Shown here: positions 26,373-38,771 of the stretch, one piece after another
Numbering within the stretch: the stretch's first letter is position 1
Layout: each line of letters opens with the position of its first letter
NCBI GenBank assembly: GCA_963169105.1
Contig: OY720633.1
Coordinates: 37,712,795-37,776,794 of the forward strand
From: Ceriagrion tenellum
Lineage: Eukaryota > Arthropoda > Insecta > Odonata > Coenagrionidae
DNA: 64,000 bases
Direction of reading: 5' to 3'
Notes under the pieces: model-generated
Seen by the model: the letters and a program-made list of their open reading frames with translations, nothing else
The model's database searches: none
What the model was told of the DNA's origin: nothing
Position numbers and translations under genes: made by a program

Positions 26373-26745
26373 GCGATTCGTCAAAAACTGCCAAGGCCGA
26401 ACAGAAAGCGTTACACGGATTCTGAACGATTTAGGGTGGGAGCCGCTAGAGACTCGGAGGCTACGTGCTAGGCTAAGATTGCTTGAGCAATTGAGAATGG
26501 ATATCTTTCAGAGCGTCACGGAGAACATCATATTAGAACCACACTATATTTCCAGGTCCGACAGAATCGATAAATTAAGAGGAATATTTTGCCGAACGGA
26601 TAGGTATGGGAATTCGTTTTCCCCCCGAACAATTAAGGACTTTAATAAATGCTAGGCGGAAATTTTTTTTTTATTTTAATTTTAATTTTTAATTTTTTTG
26701 AGGTGGCTTGCGGGGTAGTATGTAGATGTAGATGTAGATGAAAAT
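26373..26745 (+). mobile_element. LINE 3' end, GATGTA-tailed family, second of a tandem pair
   Basis: The frame RFVKNCQGRTESVTRILNDL, GWEPLETRRLRARLRLLEQL, HYISRSDRIDKLRG and NSFSPRTIKDFNKC is the C-terminus of a CR1/Jockey/R1-type LINE (the usual SFFPRTIREWN motif). An A/T homopolymer stretch and the terminus GAGGTGGCTTGCGGGGTAGT then GATGTA repeats follow (26,699-26,741). It starts exactly where the previous copy ends, head to tail. Confidence 0.7.
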
Positions 26746-26864
26746 AAGAGAGAAACTCTTTTAAACTGAAATGTATCAAATCTATTCTTCCCACGCACTG
26801 TTTATGACGACAACAAAATTTGAGTGACCATTTAAGACATTCCGCAACACTTAATTCACATTTC

Positions 26865-26975
26865 GCCCTGTCCCTATTGCTTTTCCCTATTCCCTCGCGT
26901 TTTGATGGCTAGTGTCCTATCACCCCCTGCAACACACCTCTGCAGCGGCTTGCAGGATAGTATGCGTGCATGCAT
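26865..26975 (+). mobile_element. GATGTA-family LINE terminus variant
   Basis: CCCCTGCAACACACCTCTGC then AGCGGCTTGCAGGATAGTAT matches the terminus at 41.3 kb (CCCTGCAACACCCCCGTTC and GGCTCGCAGGGTAGTATG). Only the non-coding end is present. Confidence 0.5.
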
Positions 26976-27264
26976 TGGAACTGTTTTCTTGTGCCATTAC
27001 GGATTATTCAAGATGCCATTCACTACACTATGCCATCCAATGAAAGAGCTTCTATACTTTATAGGATAAATTCCCGTGTGAACTTGCTTCTATTAAGCTA
27101 AAAAAATTTCATGCAAAGGTTTTACGGGTGGACCGCAAAGCTACACGATAATTACAACCAACCATGCTTGGGAAATGGGGACACTGGATCCAAAACTGGT
27201 CTGAGAATTAGCACGGAAAGCCGAAAGTCTGAAGTTCGATCTGGTATTTTTGAACGTACTAATT

Positions 27265-27750
27265 CACTATGTTTACCAATCGATCTGACCGGATCTTCTT
27301 GGTATGCTAAACGCAACGGGCTAATGGTATCGATTGTAGGGAGGCCCTTGTATTCAAAAGGTATCTGGCTGAGATTTCAGATCGATCTGAACCAACGGGT
27401 CTGTGGCGCTCCTCGTTTTTCTTTTTTTATCATTGGGAAACAAAATATAATCGTTATTATTCAAGGCGTGTGCTGTAACCTGTTGTAAAAATTAAGGAAT
27501 AGTGCAGTAGTAGCACATCGCAATTCTATCTCCAATTGGACAATTTTATTCACTCGGAATGCGACTGAAAATTTCCAACTCTGCACTTGTTTACATAACG
27601 GGTCAATCGTGCTTCAGCTGATTGATTCGATTGTTCAATACCGATATTTTCAGTCCGCGCTGGTAAACCAGGTGATTTGAGTCAGCTCTCTCGGAATTTT
27701 CAGATCGGTCCGAGTTCAGATCGATCTCAGATCGATTGTTAAACGTAGTG
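27265..27750. mobile_element. CACTA/EnSpm-like MITE
   Basis: The 24-bp inverted ends CACTATGTTTACCAATCGAT and CACTACGTTTAACAATCGAT (right end read on minus) match at 22 of 24. The trinucleotide ATT lies on both sides (27,262-27,264 and 27,751-27,753). Several subterminal copies of GATCGATCTGA are present. CACTA ends, a 3-bp duplication and subterminal repeats are the EnSpm/CACTA pattern. The 486-bp body carries no transposase; the 125-codon open frame inside it is not recognisable. Confidence 0.6.
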
Positions 27751-27754
27751 ATTG

Positions 27755-30700
27755 TTGTTTATCGCGGCAGTTGACGAAATATTACCAGTCATTTTACTTC
27801 GCAATAGGCGCCTGATGGAAATGAATTATCCTCGTGAAAAATCTCCTCCTAGACTTTGTCGTCTCTCTCTTTCGCTGAGTGCACTCAAGTGTATCAGTAA
27901 TAAATGTGGCGAGTTGCAGTGGCTACGGGTTGGCTCGGAGCATCCACCCTGATAATGGAAGCTCGCAAAAACATTACTCGGTCTCTGTGAAAGGTAGAAG
28001 TCAATCAAGAAAGTTAGAAAGCTCTTATACTCTGTTTAGATTGTAAAAATGGGTCATAAGAGTGAGGCTTAGATTAATCATCAACATAAAAAGTATTGCA
28101 AAATCTAAATGAACGGAGGGCATTAACCCGTCAGAGAGAATTAAAATTTAAAAAAATAGGTCACAATAGAGGGGCTTTAGTTTAACAATCAAGAGAAAAA
28201 CTGCAAAATATAACAATTTAACCCTCCATCACGGTGAGTGACCGAGAGGTAACGTATAAAAGAGTTTTTTGTCTCCGATTTGGTTTCTCTACGTCTATAT
28301 GCCTTTGTGACATCAATTGTGCGGATTTGCAACGAAAATTTCTCTCGACCGTAACTTTTAGTCCCTGATCCCCCAACGAATGGAGTAGTGTGTAAAATGA
28401 CTGCACATGGTGGACGAACAAATCGGTGTACAGAGGGTAAACGTTGGATAACACGACTATTCCTTCCGAAACGTTTGAAAGAGTGAAACGCTTTTGAATG
28501 GATTCCCTAAATGGCGAATATCCAAAGGGCGCTTGAGAGTGAGATTATGCTGTTTGTTTTGTAAATCACACATCCCCGCCCTTTTCTCTCTAGCAAAGGT
28601 CCGAGTAAGTGTTCGGGCCTGAGTCACTTTATTTTCTGTCAACAATCCACCCTGCGGCATGTGTGCTTTATCTACGGGACTTATTTTTCCTGCGCAAGTC
28701 CCGATGCGAATCAAGGCTATCCACGGATGTGACTACGTGAGAGATAATAGCATTGACGTAATTTCTTCGTCTCAAATCCTTATTACGTAAAATGCGTCGA
28801 GCAATCTCATTCGTGCACTTGAAAATGTTAACCCACTGAACGATAAATATACGGCTAAAATTATATAATGGGCGAATATGAAGGTGAGTCCTCTATATGT
28901 TTCCTCTCTTAAGATGGCTGGAGTAATTTTTGTTTACGGACAGATCTGTGTAAAAATTTGCATACGCACTCAAACGAGTGATTTTTGCTGTCAAAAGCAA
29001 AACGAATTACATCAATTGTTTTTCTGCAATTTAATACTATATTATCACGTAGACTTATGGAACATGACTTAAATCTCTCAATGATTCGATGACGTCAATG
29101 CAGATTTACTGAAAAACGTGGAATAAAACATTTCGTGTTATTATAATGTTTACAAACCATTACCAAGGTATCGCGCCAAGTAAGATTTTCGAAAAAGCAT
29201 ACTTTTCAACTTAATGCCGAATAGATTTTTCGATTACAATATTAACAGATTGCTCTTGCATTAGAAACCAATATTTTTTACGGTACACCTGAAAATGGCG
29301 CCATGGACTATCTGAAATTCGGGTAATTCATATCCTTCCACCACTCAATGAGCATGTCACTTTTTTGGTGAAAAATTCGTTTAAATTATGCAGCATATCC
29401 CTCAGTGAGAGACACTCTTGATGGGAGGGTTTACTTTTATATCACCTCTATCGCGATTTTAAATACATCTTGACAGTTGAAAATAGTTTGAGCGACGTTT
29501 TTCTCTAGTCATCGTAGAGATCAATTTCGTTTCATATATTTAAACAGTAGAGAAAAGTACGAGAAGAATATAGTTATATTAATGTCGCTAAACCTTTGTT
29601 TCTTTGATAAAAACTTATTAATAATCAACTAAATACTGATATTTGAGGCTTTAACTTATTTATACCACACCGTACGCTGTGTGCGTACGACTTTACAACT
29701 CGAGGTTTTGGAGTGCACGAGTAGAAAATATTTTGGTGAGTAAAACATATTTTAAATAATACAGAAAATTTTTCAAAATTCCTCCGTTTTATACTTCTGA
29801 CGCGATTTGCGCGATAAAACTTGCTCTTTTTTATGACGAGTCTCAAGCGCGCAAAACTGACCCATATCCAATGGATAACTGCTTCTTTTTTGTTAAAGAA
29901 TTATTTTAAAAACTACTGCCATAAGTTTCTAACATAACGATATTTTTCAAAATAAGTACAAAATATTTTGCTTTATAATGAATAATAATGGATTTAAATT
30001 TGACCGTTACAATTCGTTCAAACTTCCTGAATTCTGAATGCAGCTAGCACTAAGGTAATGCAATGTCGGATAACGCCGCAAATTTTGCTAAATATTTTGG
30101 TTATTTCAAGACTGTATTCATTACTGATAATTATACAGCAGTAGAAAGATCGTAATGGATAGTACTCCGCACTTATGACGTCGTAGTAGTGGAAGGTAAC
30201 TCAATAAAGAATAATGAAAAAGAAAACTTTGTTTGATTCCACGGATTAATTTTTAAGGTACGCCTAGTTCCGACGCAGCGGCGTCATCCTTGGCACTGAA
30301 ACTAGTCCGGTACCAAAACTGGCATCGTAACTAGTCGAACCTTAAAAATACATCGGTGGAATCAAACCCAGTTTTTTTCATTATTCATAATGAACTTCCA
30401 CAAAGTTGAGCCTGAAACCATTCAGATCAGCTCAGTAAGGCTTCAAAGAAGGAGCATTAGGACATTTGTATTCCTCCCAGAGAGTAGGCCACTTCTTAAT
30501 TCATTAATTTGAAAAATATTGAGAAAGATATTCAATAAGAAAAATGTATTTTCTCTTCTGTAAGCCATATGTTGATGTAATTAGCAGAGTTAAGTGGTCA
30601 TCAGTCATTTACCTTTAAAATATAGGTAACTACATAGTTAACTATTCCAGTCCGCCTTCTGAATTTGAATACTCATGGTCCACAACTTACGGCCGCCGGC

Positions 30701-32790
30701 ACAAATCCCGCTTATGATGAATTTCTGCGATATTTTTTTACTAAGAAATCGGTACCAAGGGTGATATGTCCTCGGGGATCGGAGTCCCTAACCGTCAATC
30801 ACTATTACTTCTTGATTCCCGGCTTGTTCTTCTGGCAGTGGAGGCCACACTCCGATTCACCGCAGCGAATTTCTTTCCTCTAAATAAACCCCATTCAACC
30901 TTCCCTCGCTTAACTCTTCCCCAGCCATTCCCTCCTCACAAGGTCAAACGAAAGTCCCAATGGTGGCGCATCACTTTCACTGACCACCGCATCCACGGCA
31001 GGCGCCCTGATTCTCGAGGCAATTTAAGAAGCTTTAACGGACGTTTTATAGACAGAGATTTGAGTCTTTTAACACGTTCACTATCTCTTTCCTTTCATTT
31101 TTCACTATCCCTAATGACGTATCATTATATTTGTCAAGAAATATAAAATTATCGAGAGTCACTGAATTCTCGAGTTTTGGCCAAAACTATGTGTTATGCA
31201 GTCTTGTTGAGGCCAATAAATACGACGAGACGAATGTGATGAATAAATGGGTTTAATTTTTGAAAAAAACTCAAGAAATCATTAACTCTTGCACATGTTC
31301 TGCCGAGATAAATTCCTCATTGACAATTAAAATAATTTTATTGTAAGATCAAAGAGACTCACTGTTAGACGTGTGATCCCGATCAAGACAAATGATGTTT
31401 TTTCTGTGGATTTATTGCCATTCTGTGCTTCTGTGGGTGACTCTTTATAGTAAGCAATACTTTCCAAATGTTCTGTCAAATCTTTTCATCCTGGCAGTGA
31501 AGAAAAATCTTATGTTATTTGTCGTCCAATAAGAGTGGCTGATGGAAATGAATCATTTGAAATTATGATCCTATTGTTTGATATCAACGAGTTCACTCTA
31601 CTGTATATTTTCCTGCCATGACTGTCACATATTTTATTTGTGACCACCATTTAATTTGCTTAATGCAATGTAACACATCGCTCACATTTTCGGTTTCTGG
31701 ATTCCCAGCATTTTGGAACCTTCGGGCATAGATTCGTCTACTTACCTACCCGCGATGTTCAGGAAGAGAAGTCGACCGGAAAACTAAGAGTAACTTATAG
31801 GACACTTCTTGCCAAGACAAGTCGGTTTGCCCTCTCCTCTAATTTATAGTCGATTATAACTTTCTCAACCATTTATGATACATAAAACAACAAGATTCTT
31901 GAATTGCGGTCACCCATGTATTTCTCTCATAGCCAAAGTTTCACCAAATTTTTTTTAGCATTATCAGTACATTGAGATGAGAAAAATAGAAACATCAAAA
32001 AAGTAAACGACAACTCCAATCAATAAAGAAATGTGTAAACAATTCCATGCATATAAAGATTGAATTATAATAAAATTTACGACAAAGCAAAACTGTAAAG
32101 AAATATGTAAACGGTTGTAATATTCATGGATTTGTTTACAGATTTAGTTGCTGCTTGGATTTATCGTTATCTTAGTTGATGTTTCAATATTACTTATCTC
32201 AATGCTCTGATGATGCCAAAAATATTTGGTGGAAAGTTGCCTATGAGAAAAATATATAAGTGACCACAATTCAAGATTCTTGGTGTTATGTACTAATCAA
32301 TAGTGTCATTTTGGCATGGCGTCTGTAACATTCAAGGACTTCCTAAAATTTATGAACATAATTAATAGTGGAAACAAGGAGAGAATTTCTTGATTTTCTG
32401 ACTGAACATTTTCTCTACGGGAGCGCTAGAATTCGTGGAAATTTCCGGGTTTGTGCAGGAAAAAATTCCTGCCAGGAGGTATTATTCACATTTTTTTTCT
32501 GCCCCCGTCAGTCTGAATTCGGCCACCGTCTGCGATAATTGACCAATGACATGTTTCTAATGTATAATGTGTAACACCCCAACTACGGCGAAACTTATGA
32601 GTAAAGATCAAAATTCTAGACTAGACAGAGTTTGCTCGATGCTGTAAAGGTAATGGGTCGCTTTATGGAGTTTTAAAAATAAACTTACCTTTACAAAAGA
32701 AATTAGGTGAGAAAAATTAGGATTTAATTTTAAAAAATGCAAGGGCCATACCCTTTGAGAACATCAAAATTATTAGCCGCCGATAAAAAA
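27755..32790. other. No gene seen apart from the 30.2-kb foldback
   Basis: Short frames only. 28,218-28,714 has two moderately long minus frames without motifs; 30,665-31,146 has overlapping plus frames in a GC-richer patch. Neither is supported as coding. Confidence 0.45.
30188..30400. mobile_element. Penelope-type foldback insertion, 30.2 kb
   Basis: The inverted arms are 30,188-30,258 and 30,337-30,400 (GTGGAAG to TTAAGGT and the complement), with about 78 bp between. On the minus strand the left arm reads GGATGACGC-CGCT-GCGTCGGAAC, a perfect 5-bp hairpin followed by a GAAAC variant, as in the other foldbacks. The right arm is more worn. No convincing target duplication was found. Confidence 0.5.
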
Positions 32791-32794
32791 CTTA

Positions 32795-33172
32795 AGAGCT
32801 GAGCAGAAAAGACTGGAAGCCTTCGAAACGTGGCGCTGGAGAAGGATGCTGAAGATAAAATGGACGGACAAAATAAGAAATGATGTAGTGTATAGAAGAG
32901 TAGAAGAGGAAAGGACCATATGAAACACCATTCAGAGAAGAAGAACCAGATGAATTGGACACACACTGGGAGACAATGGGTTTATGAGAAACATAATTGA
33001 AGGTAAAATAGAGGGTGAAGGCCCCAGAGGAAGACCCAGGAATAAGTTCATGGACCAATTAAAGGGGAAGGTACATAGGAAGAGGTACCAGGAGATAAGG
33101 GAACTAGCATTAGATAGGGAAGGGTGGATGGCTGTAGTCAAACAATCTTAGAATTGAACGACCAATGAAAAT
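32795..33172 (+). mobile_element. LINE 3' end, TGAA-tailed family (fragment)
   Basis: The translated order is RLEAFETWRWRRMLKIKWTD, then RRTRWIGHTLGDNGFM, then GEGPRGRPRNKFMDQLK, then RYQEIRELALDREGW and a stop. This is the conserved region after the reverse transcriptase of many arthropod non-LTR elements. One stop lies inside (ERTI then TGA, about 32,918). The element ends near GAACGACCAATGAA at about 33,168. Confidence 0.75.
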
Positions 33173-33223
33173 AAACTTATCTTTTACTTTGATTTTGGAA
33201 TATATGTCACTTCCGATGTTCAG

Positions 33224-33646
33224 TAGGGTGTTGCTTATTTTTTATTTTTTCTCGGATTTTTGATTTCTACCTCTTAAAATATGCTATGGGGTGTAGAATG
33301 GATATCCTAAAAATTTCAGCCCGATTGCTTAACATTTAGAGGTCGCTCAAAGAGCATAAATGCAATAACATTCAATTGTCCCGATTTGAGGAAGTAACAT
33401 CAAATTAAGGGGTAACGCACAATTTTACAGCCCTTTTGGGTCGAAATTCGCTCCATTTTTACGACCGCTCAACAGTTTTCCAGGAATAAAATACTTTTCT
33501 ACGATCTACAGCCGCGCGTCACACCCCTAACGGCGAGCTGGTTGCTCGCAGGCCGCATTCGCGGTCAGCTGATAGGTCCTGCGCCCCTCATTGCCTTACG
33601 CCCCCGAGAAAAATCCGAGAAAAAATAAAAAATAAGCAACACCCTA
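33224..33646. mobile_element. hAT-type MITE with perfect 38-bp TIRs
   Basis: The 38-bp terminal inverted repeats begin TAGGGTGTTGCTTATT and run to CTCGGATTTTT at both ends without a mismatch. An 8-bp direct repeat ATGTTCAG flanks it (33,216-33,223 and 33,647-33,654). An 8-bp duplication and TAGGG-type ends are the hAT signature. The 423-bp body has no coding sequence and includes a GC-rich patch at about 33,510-33,600. The perfect TIRs suggest recent movement. Confidence 0.85.
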
Positions 33647-34599
33647 ATGTTCAGTATAGTCAAGGAAGCATTTGTTTAACATGCATGCCACTCCCCCATG
33701 GAGGGATATCTCGCTTCTTATTGTATTACTAGAAGTTATTTCCCAGGGACATGGAATTCATGGTCATTTTTCCACAGAGGAAATGTTGGTTGGATCGAAT
33801 GGGAAGTGTAATTTGCGGATAGGAGGAGAGGTGGAGAGATACCCCACCACGGATCAGTCGAGAGACTAAGCGGTCCTATAATCTTTAAGTGCTTTCGCAT
33901 TGCACTCAAAAACCGATTGGGAGTACACAAAAATCTTCGCCACTCCAGACAATGGAATGGAGGCCGTGAATTTGAGCCACCACACTAAATGTTTGGGGTT
34001 ACGTGGATCAAGAACGTAAACGTTAGCCGGTGATCAGTATGTATTACGACACGAGTAGATTCAGATGCATACATAAGTGACAACGCGAGAGTAAGTGATC
34101 GAGTCGTCTCGTACCTCAGACACTGCATACACATTACTAGAAGTAAGGCACAGCGCCTCGCAATAGAGATTGTGGTAACAGAATGATGAATGAGCGCCCA
34201 TTATAAAATATATATAATCACTACCCTACACTAAATATTCGCCAACGTATTTGATTTCCCCTCAACAGGGACAGAAATAACCCGATAAGATAACTCGGGG
34301 TTCATACTTCATGCTATGATGCCTAAGGATTAGCACTTATTGTGCTCTCAGCTTGTCGACTAACATTACGAGATTCGGGTGGAAGAAGCCATGGGTATTT
34401 TAGGTCGAGCGAAGGCTTACCATATTTCGATTGAACTAATATGTTGTTCAGTGGGAGAAATGAGGATATGAATTTACATCAGCAGCGTAATGACCACGGA
34501 AAAGAAATCTACAGGTGAAAATAGAGGAAAACCATTGGCCAAACCCATTTTTCCTTTACCAAATCTAAGAATGTCAGCCAAACTTACACAGCCCATTTC

Positions 34600-34690
34600 A
34601 TATTTTCGTCTCTTATTTTATCGCTTTTGTCAGTCCTAGAAGTGCAGTGAGGCGTCATGATAATGTTCTCGTCACATATGAATCAACTTT
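34600..34690 (-). mobile_element. GATGTA-family LINE scrap (minus)
   Basis: TCTTATTTTATCGCTTTTGT and AGTGAGGCGTCATG match the minus-strand copy at 25,605-25,655 over about 70 bp. It is a short, old fragment. Confidence 0.5.
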
Positions 34691-35194
34691 TATCACCTAA
34701 GCATTCAAATTGCTTTTTACCATATTTACCCTTTCAAATACATATTCAGCATTTGGAGAAAATGTACCTGTTTTCTCAGTAGTGTACATCATCGTAAACC
34801 TATGGAATCGATCTTTTAATTAATTTGAATCGTACACGCCGACAAAATATCTGCCATAATCAATTGAAATTCACCAGATTTCTTTGGAAATCCATGCAGT
34901 ATTTGACCTACCCTGTGCCTAGTGACGAAATGTGGACTTTCACAGGTGATAGGTTTTGATGGCCTATATGCTCCTGCACATGACATTGAGTAGTCTGTAA
35001 GGCTGATTATGCTCATGTTATGATGCTGTTGTCATGTAAAAGATGTAAAAATTACTCAATTTTAGTTACTCTGTTATGTTGAAACCAATAAAAATAAAGT
35101 GCAGAATAACACTAGAAATAATTAGCATTTCTTGATGTTTTTTATAATGACACATTTTTTTAAATTTTTTTTCAATAGTTCTGCTGAAAATGGA

Positions 35195-35545
35195 TTGATT
35201 CTGAGGGTGAATCAAGGGGCGGCTTTAAATTTTCAGTTTAAGCTTCTGAATCACTTCCTTCACATTAGTTACTTTGTTCTCCGAATGCGTTTTTTGAAGT
35301 TTCTACGCATCATTAAAAAATGTCGGGATTCATGAATCATATTTCATTGGTAGACGGAGAATGCTTTTGTTCCGAAAAGGAATTGTTCCCAAGTTCAGGA
35401 ATCATACCATTCCGGTATGGTTACAATATTATCTATTTTTAGTAATGTTTTTCTTAGAAGCATTTGAAAATGACTATGGGTTTACCCGTAATATATATCC
35501 CGGAAGAAAGAAAAAGGCTTTTATTCAGACTTCCGCTTTCGCTCC
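35195..35545 (+). repeat. Dispersed repeat B, copy 2
   Basis: This is the partner of the 22.45-kb copy. The blocks occur in the same order, for example ATGTCGGGATTCATGAAT at about 35,321 and AATATATATCCC at about 35,490. The short ORF over it is accidental. Confidence 0.7.
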
Positions 35546-38238
35546 TTCATGGGCGTTCCCATGTTTGACGTCACCCGTCACATCCGGTTCAAAGTTGCGG
35601 CATTCGTCTAAATGCTGCACTCACACATACTCAAGATAAATCGTGAAGGATGAGAAATTTAAGTAAAAGAATTCTTTGCCTCTGTCAGTTTCTTCTGTTG
35701 TTTTTTACTTCATGTGCTTGTTTTAAAAATCGTTACTTACTCTAGCTCTTAAAAATAGTGCAAGACATAATGGGATACGATTGCCATGGGCTATAGCTTT
35801 TCCAATTTTCTTTGCCATGTTCAAACCCGTGATATTATGACTTTTTTACACCACTTAAACTGTTGTATGGACGAATGATAATTTATGACTACTCAAATTC
35901 ATTGCTAATTTATTGTTTATGATTAATGGTGTTGGACTCTCAGATTTTAATGTTTAAGCTGTCAGAGTTGTTTTTATCGGACTTAAAACGAGGCACACCT
36001 GACACGAGTTGGATCAAAATAAAGCATTTATGCTGTTTATTTTTTCTGTGTTAATGTACATAAATACTGATAATTTCTGAGCTTTCTGGAAAAAGTTTTA
36101 AAACGACTACTGAAGCAATCTACCACACTTACTCTCCAAACAGCTCTCTTCCACATCGTAAACTAGCTCACTGCGAACGCAATTTTATTCTTATTCGCTC
36201 GACATAAAGTTGTTTCATCGTTCGAGTAATATCTGTGAAAACCTTTAAGTTAAAAGACGCGCTACAACAGCTATCAGTAGCACTTCTTCAGAAATTTGTT
36301 TTGTTTTGTAAGAATTGCTCTTTTATTGGCATACTCAATAGTTTAGCAAATAAAATTCTATTTTATGTTTTAGTATCACTTTCCACCGAAATATCTATTC
36401 CATCCATGTATCTGTTTTTGTGGTTTTTTGGATTGTAACTAGATGGCAGAAATATTCCGGTGTTTCTGAAGGCTATAAGAATTTAAGTAGAAGCATCTAA
36501 GGAAAGAAGGCTGGAATCAATGAGAATCTGATTCCATTTAAAGTAGCAATAATAAATCTAATGAATCCTTCGAGTTATTCATTATGGGTGTATTTGCTGA
36601 GGAAATTGTTTAAAAACAAGAAAACTTGTTTGATTACATACAGAGATTTTACATAGTTTCCCTTTGAGTAAAAAGTACCGGTAACATAAAATAGAGTAAG
36701 GACATGGAAAGACAGAGAAAGGAAAGAGAAAGGATAGGGAGAGGATAGAGAAAGGACATGAAGACACTCATAAGTTTTTTAGTGATCATTAAGGATGGGA
36801 ATGGCTTCAAGGGCCGATAGGAACTAATCACATGAATCAATAGTGAATTAGAAAAATAATGACTAGAGGCAATTAATATTTATAAGCAAGAACGCAAGTA
36901 ATTATCATCGTAAATGCTCCATTGGAAATCTATCACGGTAATTCAAATTCCTGAAAGAATGACATGAACAGTATCTCTCATTGTAAAAAAATTATATCAC
37001 TGATTTAAGTTCACATATTATTTTTAATTAAAGCGCGAATAGTATTGCGTATTATTAACGGGATTCAACCCGGATCTCCATTTATACCCTTGACTTGTGA
37101 CTTCTCCGCTGAGATGCCGTTAAAAATCCCATTACACAGTGGAAGTACGAGCATTAAACGGTCCACGAGCGATGTCCAAAGCGAGAAAAAAATGATTTTA
37201 TGGGTGAAGGGAACAAGGCTACGTTATTGATGAGAGGACGCTGAGCATCATCGAGTATGAACAAAGCTGCTTAGCCGGCACGCAAAAGAGATCAATCCGA
37301 ATTGAGTGTTACGGTTCGAATTTCTCTCTCGAGTGATTACAAAAATCCTTGAGACGAGTGCGCACTACCTTCGCGCTTCAGCTTTTTAATTTTCTCTCCC
37401 ATTTGTTTTATGAGTTCCGAGGGAAGGAATTTCAGAAAACCCATGGTTCCTGATTCCTGTGACATTATCAGAAGTATATGATTGAACAAACCGTTTCGAA
37501 TGGGGAAATCCGATTATGATTTGTCCGTAATGTCTCTTACTAAGCGAACAAGAATTTTATTCAATGAGTGTATTAGGCATTCATCTACATTGTGTGGCAA
37601 TTATCAAAATGTTAAACGTCTCTTTTGGAGAGTGAAATTCATGAAATCTTTTGGAATATTCCCTTCACTCGCTAGCAAAAACGCCTATTTTACCTGGCGA
37701 CAGTAAAAAAACTGCTATACCACATTTATTGTTCACATAAAAAATTTTAATTGCGCGTGTAATTTGGTGAGGTATTGGGGAAAATAATAATTTTTAACGA
37801 TATGGAATTTTAGTACAGCGGAGAAGAGTTGGGAAGCAATTTTTCCGTAGAATTCAATCGCCTTTATAATGACGGCACCAACACCTATAATTTTGGGTTA
37901 CTTGCTAATTACTGAAATTATCGAGGTCAACTTACACTGAAAGAAAAAACTGTGCTATTACTATGATGGATCACTGCTTAAACTATGTTCAATAACTGGA
38001 CAGGAAGTTTATTCAAGATCAACCTTAAATTGAAACAATACAGTACGGTTTTTATAGCCACAGAGAAGTTGCTACAACTTAGCTACAGAGCAGTACCCAA
38101 AGTGCATTCACTATACAGTCTTCAGAGTTCACTTCCAGAACCACCGTTCTCCCCCTCGATAAATATTCTATCAAGGTACAATTCAGTAAAGTTAGGACTG
38201 GAGGAGCACTAGAAGCTAAAGTAATAATAGTTTGGCTA

Positions 38239-38722
38239 TGGGCAGCGATTGTTCCGGGTTTCCATCCGCGTGTATCCATTATTTCGGACAATATTTCGCC
38301 AACGTTCCAGTTGGCTTCCTCAGGTCCACTGAAGTGACGATGCAGGAATTGGTCCTCTTGATATACACGTAGTTTGGCGCCAAATTTGTGGAGGTGTGCT
38401 CTCATTGGTTGGACTCTCTGAAGACCCGTTTCCACGCGCTGGCGAGGGTGTAGCCGTCTTATCGCCGTTATCATAAGTCGCCGTGTCGCCAGCGCGTGGA
38501 AACGGGTCTTCAGAGAGTCCAACCAATGAGAGCACACCTCCACAAATTTGGCGCCAAACTACGTGTATATCAAGAGGACCAATTCCTGCATCGTCACTTC
38601 AGTGGACCTGAGGAAGCCAACTGGAACGTTGGCGAAACATTGTCCGAAATAATGGATACACGCGGATGGAAACCCGGAACAATCGCTGCCCACAGTCAGA
38701 ATCTCCGCGGAAGCCTACTGGG
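38239..38722. mobile_element. Near-perfect 210-bp-arm palindrome, Penelope-type foldback, 38.2 kb
   Basis: The arms are about 38,239-38,445 and 38,486-38,692, with a 40-bp spacer. I find a single mismatch over about 207 bp (A in GCGAAATATTG against C in GCGAAACATTG). A 12-bp direct repeat ATAGTTTGGCTA flanks it at 38,227-38,238 and 38,723-38,734. About 27 nt lie between the right arm and the right repeat only. The right arm on plus contains CTGAGGA, hairpin GCCAAC-TGGAAC-GTTGGC, then GAAAC (38,608-38,638). The open frames across it, including the 154-residue one on minus, are products of the palindrome and not genes. Confidence 0.75.
38606..38646 (+). ncRNA. Hammerhead-ribozyme-like core (candidate)
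   Basis: CTGAGGA (38,608-38,614), one extra A, a perfect 6-bp hairpin GCCAAC/GTTGGC, GAAAC (38,634-38,638) and ATTGTC lie in the hammerhead order. The mirror copy in the left arm (minus strand) has GAAAT instead of GAAAC. The core is recognisable but has an insertion before stem II, and whether it can cleave cannot be told by eye. Confidence 0.35.
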
Positions 38723-38771
38723 ATAGTTTGGCTAACTTACGGTACACCCACAGTGAAGATTTTTGCTCTGG

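Larger units (their letters stand above)
33655..38226. other. No gene seen between repeats
   Basis: Holds the 34.6-kb LINE scrap, repeat B copy 2 and the 36.7-kb purine-rich tract. The rest is AT-rich with no supported exon. Confidence 0.5.

Noticed and set aside
38079..38543. 154-codon minus-strand open frame
   Set aside because: It covers the left arm and spacer of the near-perfect palindrome, and the same peptide appears on plus from the right arm. It is a by-product of the inverted repeat.
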